NCBI GenBank assembly: GCA_900317155.1
Contig: ONFO01000008.1
Span: forward strand, 92,516 to 156,515
DNA: 64,000 nt
From: an uncultured Bacteroidales bacterium
GTDB taxonomy: Bacteria; Bacteroidota; Bacteroidia; Bacteroidales; F082
Direction of reading: 5' to 3'
Made by a program: the position numbers and the translations under genes. Shown here piece after piece: positions 58,481-64,000 of this stretch. The notes below the pieces were generated by a model. The model worked only from the letters and a program-made list of their open reading frames with translations. It did no database searches and had not been told where the DNA came from. The stretch's first letter is position 1; the number at the start of each line of letters is the position of its first letter.

Positions 58481-60130
58481 ATGAAAAAACTATCTTTTTT
58501 ATTGCTGTTTTTTGCAGCCTCTTTGTTTGCTGAGGCGCAAGTCGCGACCAACATCTATTGGGTGCAGTTCACCGACAAGAACGACTCGCCTTATTCTATT
58601 GACAATCCTGAGGACTACCTGAGTCCAAGGGCTTTGCAACGCCGTGCCAATCTGGGTATTACCATCGATGCGTACGACATCCCTGTCAATCCGCAATATC
58701 TACAGGCAGTGGCCGATTGCGGTGCCCAACTGATCAACCCCTCAAAATGGTTGAATGGTGTTTCAGTCTATACTACTGATTCAAACGTAATAGGAGCCAT
58801 CAATGCCTTGCCTTTCGTGGCAGAGGTGCGCAGTTGCCCCAATGACCTTAAAGCACAAGAACTTAAGGAACGCTGGATGGCCAACGAGATGAAGCCTACT
58901 ACAGTCAATCGTGGGATGAACGGCTTCTATGGCGGTGCCGAAGCTCAGGTTACACAACTAAAAGTCAATCTGTTGCACGATATGGGTTATGATGGCACTG
59001 GTGTTGTAGTCGCCGTTCTTGATGGTGGCTTCATTGGAACGGAAGAGGCTTCCTGTTTCGACAACATGAGAGAGGAAGGCCGTCTGCTTGGCGTCCGTGA
59101 TTTCGTCTATGGTTCAAGTTCGGTGTATTCACAGAGCACGCATGGCACTTCCTGCTTGAGCACCATGGCCGCCTACGACCCCAATAACATGGTGGGTACG
59201 GCTTACAAGGCTTCGTATTACCTGATTCACACCGAGGATGGCGATACGGAAAACATCATCGAGGAATACAACTGGGTGTCAGGTGCCGAATATGCCGACA
59301 GCCTTGGCGTGGATGTTTGCACTACCTCATTGGGCTACATTGATTTCGACATGAGCGAGTGGAATCATCCTTTTGAACATTTTGATGGAAAGACAGCTCC
59401 CATGACAATCGGTGCAGAAATTGCTGCATCTCGTGGCATGATTTGCATGAATGCCGCTGGCAACGAAGGGGATGGCGTTTGCACTTTGGGTATCCCTGCT
59501 GATGCCGAGCATATCCTGACCGTCGGTGCAGTCGATGGCAACGGCAACCGTGCTTCGTTCAGTTCGGTGGGCCCGACCTACGATGATCGTATCAAACCTG
59601 ATGTGATGGCAATGGGACAAGGCACATACGTGGCTTCGGGTTATGGCAGCTGGTGGCCTTATTATAATGGCGATGGCACTTCGTTTGCCACGCCCGTGTT
59701 GGCTGGCGCAGTGACATGCTTGCGTCAGGCGTTGCCTTACACTTCGGTGCAGGAGCTTTGCGATGTCATCCGTGCTAGCGGCGACCGTGCCGATAATCCT
59801 GACAGCAAATATGGCTATGGTGTCCCCGACTTCAGCCAAGCCTTGGAGCTGTTGAGCGTTGAAGAGCCAATGGGCAACACCCCTGCCCATATCATCACAG
59901 TGTATCCCAATCCTTCCAACGGTGAGGTGCATGTGCTGTTGAATGACCTTCATAAGGCCGAATTGACTATCTACGACTTCATGGGTCACAAACTGCATTC
60001 CTATAGCTTCAACGGTTTGAACCACACATCGTTTGAGCGTTACCTCAACACACTGAACTCAGGTGTGTATTTCATCAACGCCGTGTCGGAGTCAGGCAGC
60101 GAGACGCTGAAGCTTGTACTGACAAGGTAA
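58481..60130 (+). CDS. Subtilisin-like serine protease (S8) with T9SS sorting domain
   Basis: 549 residues. A signal peptide (MKKLSFLLLFFAASLFAEAQ) precedes an N-terminal propeptide-like region ('YLSPRALQRRANLGITID'). The catalytic triad is D181 ('VVAVLDGGF'), H221 ('THGTSCLSTMAA') and S401 ('GDGTSFATPVLAGA'), with oxyanion N328 in 'NAAGNEG'. The last 75 residues ('ITVYPNPSNGEVHVLL...LTIYDFMGHKLHSYSF...GVYFINAVSESGSETLKLVLTR') are a T9SS type A signal, so it acts outside the outer membrane. All catalytic residues are present. Confidence 0.93.
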   Translation: MKKLSFLLLFFAASLFAEAQVATNIYWVQFTDKNDSPYSIDNPEDYLSPRALQRRANLGITIDAYDIPVNPQYLQAVADCGAQLINPSKWLNGVSVYTTDSNVIGAINALPFVAEVRSCPNDLKAQELKERWMANEMKPTTVNRGMNGFYGGAEAQVTQLKVNLLHDMGYDGTGVVVAVLDGGFIGTEEASCFDNMREEGRLLGVRDFVYGSSSVYSQSTHGTSCLSTMAAYDPNNMVGTAYKASYYLIHTEDGDTENIIEEYNWVSGAEYADSLGVDVCTTSLGYIDFDMSEWNHPFEHFDGKTAPMTIGAEIAASRGMICMNAAGNEGDGVCTLGIPADAEHILTVGAVDGNGNRASFSSVGPTYDDRIKPDVMAMGQGTYVASGYGSWWPYYNGDGTSFATPVLAGAVTCLRQALPYTSVQELCDVIRASGDRADNPDSKYGYGVPDFSQALELLSVEEPMGNTPAHIITVYPNPSNGEVHVLLNDLHKAELTIYDFMGHKLHSYSFNGLNHTSFERYLNTLNSGVYFINAVSESGSETLKLVLTR

Positions 60131-60154
60131 AAGGAGTATTTCCGTAATATGAAA

Positions 60155-60190
60155 AAAGGTGAGCCTCAAGCAAGGTTCACCTTTATTTTT
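60155..60190. terminator. Terminator between subtilase and the repeat protein
   Basis: AAAGGTGA pairs with TCACCTTT, plus CCT with AGG inside. ATTTTTG follows on the plus strand and A-rich sequence precedes it, so it may serve both convergent genes. Confidence 0.75.
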
Positions 60191-60207
60191 GTCTCAGATG
60201 GTTTTCT

Positions 60208-63200
60208 TTACTTCTTTATGAATCTCATCGTATGTCTTCCGTCAATACTGATGAGGTAGAGACCTGCAGTCAATCCGTCGATGCTGAGCTCGCAGTCGTT
60301 TTGCTTGATTACGGATTCGACTTTGATGCCCATGGCGTTATAGATACTGATTTCATGTTCTCCATCAAGGCCTTCCATCCAAATTTTGTCGTTGGCAGGG
60401 TTGGGGTAGAGCTTGACGGATTCTAATCCGCTTTCCTCCACGCCTGTACTTTCAAAGAAGGCAGCCAATATGATGTCATGGTCGACAAGTACTTCTTTGG
60501 GATTGTCGGTAGTGTCGTCGTTCCATCTTTGGAACCGGTATCCGTCGGAGGGGATGGCTGCGATGCTGGCCGTGCTTCCAGCCTGGTAGGTGCCTGCTCC
60601 TATGATGAAGCCTTGGGTCTCATCGTAATACACGGTGACAGTGAAGGTCTCGACAGGGATGTGTGAGAATGAAGCGATGTATTCGGCGTTTTCGGTAACG
60701 ATGATGGTACGCGGATTGTTCATGTCGCCGTCTTGCCAGCCAGAGAAGTAGAAGCCTGGCGAAGGGGTGGCGCCAATGTTGATGACGGTATTCTCAGGGT
60801 AGGTGCCGCTACCATACACACTGCCTTGCAATGGATTCTCCGACCGCACAATGATGGTGTAGGTCACGACGGGAGGAATGTACTCGAACATGGCGGTGAA
60901 AGTCATGTCTTCCGTGACGGTGACACTGCGGGGATTGTCGGTGTTGCCATCGTTCCAGCCGTTGAATACAACGTTTTCGTAAGGTGTTGCACTAATCTCG
61001 ACAGTTGTGCCTTCTGGATAGGTGCCACTGCCCGACACAGCGCCCAGTTCGGAGTCGTTAGCCAGTACGGTGATAGTGTGCTGGGGTGTGCCTTGCTGAT
61101 GGAACAACGCTTTATAGCTGGCATTCTGTGTGACGGTCACGTGGCGTGGGTTGCTGGCGATGCCGTCGCTCCAACAGACGAAGATGTAATACTCGTTGGG
61201 TGTAGCCGTCAGTGTGGCGGTGCTGCCGTAATCGTAGATACCTGCACCGGTCACCGTACCGCCTTCCACCGGGTCGCATTCGGCGGTGATTTCGTACTGG
61301 AGGAGCCTGAACACGGCGGTGTAGGTGGCGTCGCCTTCCACGAAGACGGTTCGTGGATTGGTGATGACACCGTCATCCCATTCGCTGAACACATAGCCTG
61401 GATTGCTGTGTGCGGTCAGGTGGATGGTCTCGCCATAATTGTATGTGCCGCCTCCTATGATGGAGCCTGCGTTCTCAGGATACACTTCTGTGGTGATGAC
61501 GCATTGCCGTATCTCGAAATGTGCGGTGTAGGTTTGGTCTTCTGTGACAATGACGGTTCGCGGGTTGGTCATGTCACCGTCGGTCCAGCCGGCAAAGGCG
61601 AAGCCTAAATAGGGTGTGGCCGATATCTGGATGGTATCGCCATAGTAATAGGTGCCTCCGCCTGCCACCGTGCCCCATTGTGGGTGGTCGGATTCGACTT
61701 TGATGACGAATTGGCTGCGGGCAAACATGGCGATAAAAGTGCTGTCTTGGGTGACGATGATCTCGCGCGGGTTGTCGGTGATGCTGTCGTTCCAGTAAAG
61801 GAACTCGTGGCCTACGATGGGGGTTGCGCTAATGATGGCGGTGTCACCATAGTGAAAGATGCCTCCACCGGTAACCGTGCCCCATCCAGTGCTGTCGGCT
61901 AATACGGTAAGGGTGTATGTCGGTGGAGGTGGAGGTGGAAGTGTAGGCCTCACGCAAAGCGCTTCAACGATGTCGCAGCCTTCAGGCTGATAGAGGATTT
62001 CATTGTCTTTCCATACGGTGCCCACACTGTCGGTTTGACCTGCATAATAGACGCCTGCCTCGTTGACCACCAAGGCCTTGATTTCGGAGAAACTGGTTCG
62101 AGGATGGGCATACAGCACTTCGCCGTCGCGCCAAACATACATTGAATCGTCCACATAACCAGCCAGATAGATGCTACTGTCATATAAAGCGATGGCATCG
62201 AAGCCTGACTCGATGTCAAATCCAGTGAATTGGAGGATGATGGAGTCGTTTTGCCAAAGGGTGGCGTGGATTTGGTCATCAAGATAAACTATTCCGGCTG
62301 AATAAAGGTTGGTACCGTCGAAGGCGATGGCATTGATGGTCGAGGTGGTGTCGGCTTGCCAGAGGATGGTGTCGTTTTTCCATACGATAGCCCTGCTATC
62401 GGATTCGGCACTGATGCCGCCTGCATAGACATCACCTGTAAGGGTGTCGAGGGCCAGCGCATTGATTTGGTTGTCGTGGATGCTGTCGCTATAGGCGTAC
62501 AGCACTTCTCCGTCTTGCCAGACGAGGCCGGACACATTCTCCCATTCGTTTTCGCCAAAGCCGGCAGCCATCCATTGGCCGTCAAACAGTTCCAATTTGC
62601 GGATGGCAGTGTTGGAGTCGGCATCGAAAACAAGGCTGTCGTTCAGCCAAACGTGACCATGCACGAAGTCGTAGGTCGAGTCGTGGCAATAGCCGGCGGT
62701 GAAGATATTGCCGTCGGGCGCGATTTGCAGCGATGATAGATGGATTAGGGTCGTGTCTGAAATGTTGTAAATCAAGTCATTGTTTTTCCAAATCTTGCCA
62801 ACGCCATCGCCGTTTCCGGCAAAATAAACGTCTTGGGGCTGGGGTTGCGGTTCGTCCCAGTTGAAATAGGTCTTCACCGTCCAGTCGCCTGTCGAAGACC
62901 AAAGTTGATCCCACTGGGTTCCGCTCCATGCCCATATTCCGTTGCCGCTTGGGTCGATGTCGCCGCAAACGCCCATGTGATACGGGGTCAACGGTTGTTC
63001 GGCCTGCCAGACTATCCAGATGGTTTCGTCTCCTGTGACTCCAATGGGAGTGGAAACGTCGAACTCAGCCCAATCGTTGAGGCCTTGGGGAACGTCACAA
63101 CTCATTGTATATACGATCGAGCCCTCCGAAGGCGTTTCACCGCCCAGGTAGATGGAACAGGAATACATGCCCCCCACGTAAAGGCTGTCGCTGAAAATGG

Positions 63201-63399
63201 CCGTTTTTGTAATTTGCGTACCCGCAAAGTTGCTGGCCATATCGGGAGGATAACAGGTAGCGACGGTGGTATGTATCCCATAACTGATAACATCAGCCAA
63301 CTCGCTTGTGCAGTAGGTGTGCCAGCCATGCATCGGGTTGTTTTGTGCCCATGTCATTCCGGCAAGGGCCAACAATAGGAAAAGGAGAAGCTTTTTCAT
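60208..63399 (-). CDS. T9SS surface protein with propeller repeats and seven InlB-type B repeats
   Basis: 1063 residues. After a signal peptide (MKKLLLFLLLALAGMTWAQ) comes a beta-sandwich-like domain to about 190. Propeller-like repeats follow ('VYFAGNGDGVGKIWKNNDLIYN', 'VYAGGISAESDSRAIVWKND') to about 490, the same type as in the protein at 40246. Seven repeats of about 70 residues then share 'G.V.G.G.Y.YG....I.ATP..G..F..W.DG...NPR...V', the pattern of bacterial InlB B repeats. The C-terminus ('VKLYPNPANDKIWMEGL...ISIYNAMGIKV...GLYLISIDGRHTMRFIKK') is a T9SS sorting domain. It is divergent from a TPR regulator gene at 63476. Confidence 0.85.
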   Translation of the reverse strand: MKKLLLFLLLALAGMTWAQNNPMHGWHTYCTSELADVISYGIHTTVATCYPPDMASNFAGTQITKTAIFSDSLYVGGMYSCSIYLGGETPSEGSIVYTMSCDVPQGLNDWAEFDVSTPIGVTGDETIWIVWQAEQPLTPYHMGVCGDIDPSGNGIWAWSGTQWDQLWSSTGDWTVKTYFNWDEPQPQPQDVYFAGNGDGVGKIWKNNDLIYNISDTTLIHLSSLQIAPDGNIFTAGYCHDSTYDFVHGHVWLNDSLVFDADSNTAIRKLELFDGQWMAAGFGENEWENVSGLVWQDGEVLYAYSDSIHDNQINALALDTLTGDVYAGGISAESDSRAIVWKNDTILWQADTTSTINAIAFDGTNLYSAGIVYLDDQIHATLWQNDSIILQFTGFDIESGFDAIALYDSSIYLAGYVDDSMYVWRDGEVLYAHPRTSFSEIKALVVNEAGVYYAGQTDSVGTVWKDNEILYQPEGCDIVEALCVRPTLPPPPPPTYTLTVLADSTGWGTVTGGGIFHYGDTAIISATPIVGHEFLYWNDSITDNPREIIVTQDSTFIAMFARSQFVIKVESDHPQWGTVAGGGTYYYGDTIQISATPYLGFAFAGWTDGDMTNPRTVIVTEDQTYTAHFEIRQCVITTEVYPENAGSIIGGGTYNYGETIHLTAHSNPGYVFSEWDDGVITNPRTVFVEGDATYTAVFRLLQYEITAECDPVEGGTVTGAGIYDYGSTATLTATPNEYYIFVCWSDGIASNPRHVTVTQNASYKALFHQQGTPQHTITVLANDSELGAVSGSGTYPEGTTVEISATPYENVVFNGWNDGNTDNPRSVTVTEDMTFTAMFEYIPPVVTYTIIVRSENPLQGSVYGSGTYPENTVINIGATPSPGFYFSGWQDGDMNNPRTIIVTENAEYIASFSHIPVETFTVTVYYDETQGFIIGAGTYQAGSTASIAAIPSDGYRFQRWNDDTTDNPKEVLVDHDIILAAFFESTGVEESGLESVKLYPNPANDKIWMEGLDGEHEISIYNAMGIKVESVIKQNDCELSIDGLTAGLYLISIDGRHTMRFIKK

Positions 63400-63421
63400 T
63401 GCATTAGGTTTTAATTTGTGG

Positions 63422-63470
63422 CAAAAGTAGCAAATCTTTGGAATCTAATGTCTTTTTTTCATTATTTTTG
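63422..63470. promoter_or_regulatory. Divergent promoters of the repeat protein and TPR regulator
   Basis: CAAAAGTA at 63422-63429 is the minus-strand -7 box. TATTTTTG at 63463-63470, with TTTG at 63437, is the plus-strand promoter. No CCGCACCA repeat is seen here. Confidence 0.6.
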
Positions 63471-63475
63471 CGGCA

Positions 63476-64000
63476 ATGAAACGGCATCTTTTCATAGGAT
63501 TCGTGTTTGGGTTGGCGATGTTGGTTGCTTGTAACAAACCAAGTGATGGGTCTGTAGCGATGCGCCATGGCACGTCTCTGCCCCATGCCTCGTTGCCCGA
63601 ACTGGCCGCCATCGACAGCCTGATGTGGCTCCAGCCCGACAGCGCCTTGGCGGTGCTGCAACATTTTGCAGGCAGTCCCCAGGCCGACAGCCTCGATAAG
63701 TTGAATGGGCATTACTGCCAGTTGCTGATTTCGGAGTTGCTCTACAAAAACGACTACGGCCAAAGCAACCGCCCTGCCTTGCAGCAGGCCGTAACCTATT
63801 TCGATAGCCTCGTGTGTCAGGCTCCCCCTTTGAAAGGGGGCTGGGGGGATTCAAAAACCACCTCCAACCAAAACGATAATCTCGTCTTCCTCGACGCCCG
63901 AGCCCATTATATTAATGGTGTCGGCTATTACGAACAAAACAACCTTGAGGAGGCCTGCGCGGAATACATCAACGCCTTGGAAACCATGGAAAGCCATTTC
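63476..64000 (+). CDS. TPR lipoprotein regulator, 3' end outside window
   Basis: The frame from ATG 63476 is open for 175 codons to the window edge. A signal peptide with a lipobox (LVAC19, the same position as in the regulator at 38390) is followed by the same opening, 'IDSLMWLQPDSALAVLQ' compared with 'VDSLLQHHPDSALVYL'. 'VFLDARAHYINGVGYYEQ' matches 'AFLSARSHYMNAIC' of the paralogue, and 'YINALETMESHF' matches its 'YYKALTIMEQHF'. The membrane helix and HTH would lie beyond the edge. 'CQAPPLKGGWGDS' is encoded by a palindromic repeat (63820-63851) and has no counterpart in the paralogue. Confidence 0.8.
   Translation, partial: MKRHLFIGFVFGLAMLVACNKPSDGSVAMRHGTSLPHASLPELAAIDSLMWLQPDSALAVLQHFAGSPQADSLDKLNGHYCQLLISELLYKNDYGQSNRPALQQAVTYFDSLVCQAPPLKGGWGDSKTTSNQNDNLVFLDARAHYINGVGYYEQNNLEEACAEYINALETMESHF
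63820..63851. repeat. Palindromic repeat in frame within the second TPR regulator
   Basis: Core CCCCCTTT-G-AAAGGGGG (63824-63840), perfect 8-bp arms, with flanking GGCT and CTGGGGGGATT. It lies between two helices of the TPR region. Confidence 0.85.

Noticed and set aside
60733-61608. 291-codon plus-strand frame opposite the InlB-repeat region
   Set aside because: Its repeats mirror those of the real minus-strand protein; there is no independent evidence of coding.
1-64000. tRNA, rRNA, tmRNA or riboswitch genes
   Set aside because: Inspection of all intergenic regions showed no cloverleaf, no conserved rRNA stretch and no recognised riboswitch core.

Overview
The window looks like chromosome of an uncultivated or gut/rumen-type member of the Bacteroidales (phylum Bacteroidota). 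Promoters carry the Bacteroidota -7 box TAnnTTTG, often in the form TATTTTTGC or TACTTTTGC. Several secreted proteins end in type IX secretion (T9SS) sorting domains. TPR-membrane-HTH regulators, a split transketolase and a GH109 glycosidase fit the same group. No rRNA, tRNA or CRISPR array was seen.

Layout. 1-9984 is a defence island of mixed base composition. It holds the end of a small membrane protein, a DUF2971 protein, a type I restriction HsdR, a probable gene remnant, then an AT-rich two-gene unit: a SIR2-like/TIR protein followed by a membrane-spanning STAND ATPase with a WD40 propeller. 9790-16040 carries a small basic protein, a PPP phosphatase, both transketolase subunits separated and followed by long hairpin repeats, a lipoprotein alkaline phosphatase and a frameshifted glycosyltransferase. 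16049-20757 is a possible amino-sugar module: a secreted glycosidase-like protein, GH109 and a NahK-like kinase. 20754-23887 has a thioredoxin-like protein and an endonuclease/exonuclease/phosphatase (EEP) protein, both carrying in-frame palindromes, and a DMT transporter. 24060-36409 is one giant T9SS beta-repeat protein of 4013 residues, translationally coupled to a small C-terminally anchored protein. 36556-41496 has an acyl-CoA synthetase and a regulator/T9SS-propeller pair sharing a promoter-proximal direct repeat. 41639-49551 has a BatA-like protein, a C69 dipeptidase and an ECF sigma operon next to a TonB-receptor-like barrel. 49555-50613 is a RAYT transposase with its palindromes. 50614-58144 is housekeeping: an M16 peptidase, YqgE, a MurL-MurD fusion, L19 and TrmD. 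58181-64000 has a heptamer array, a T9SS subtilase, a T9SS propeller/InlB-repeat protein and, at the edge, a second TPR regulator.

Three themes stand out. First, short palindromic elements of several unrelated sequence families sit in frame inside coding regions or supply stop codons, much like the Rickettsia palindromic elements. Second, one gene encodes a fusion of the peptidoglycan glutamate epimerase MurL with a MurD-type ligase, and a palindromic repeat lies at the junction. Third, a module of a TPR/transmembrane/HTH regulator next to a T9SS surface protein with 'IWKN(D/G)E' repeats occurs twice. All functional calls rest on sequence motifs read by eye; no database search was possible.
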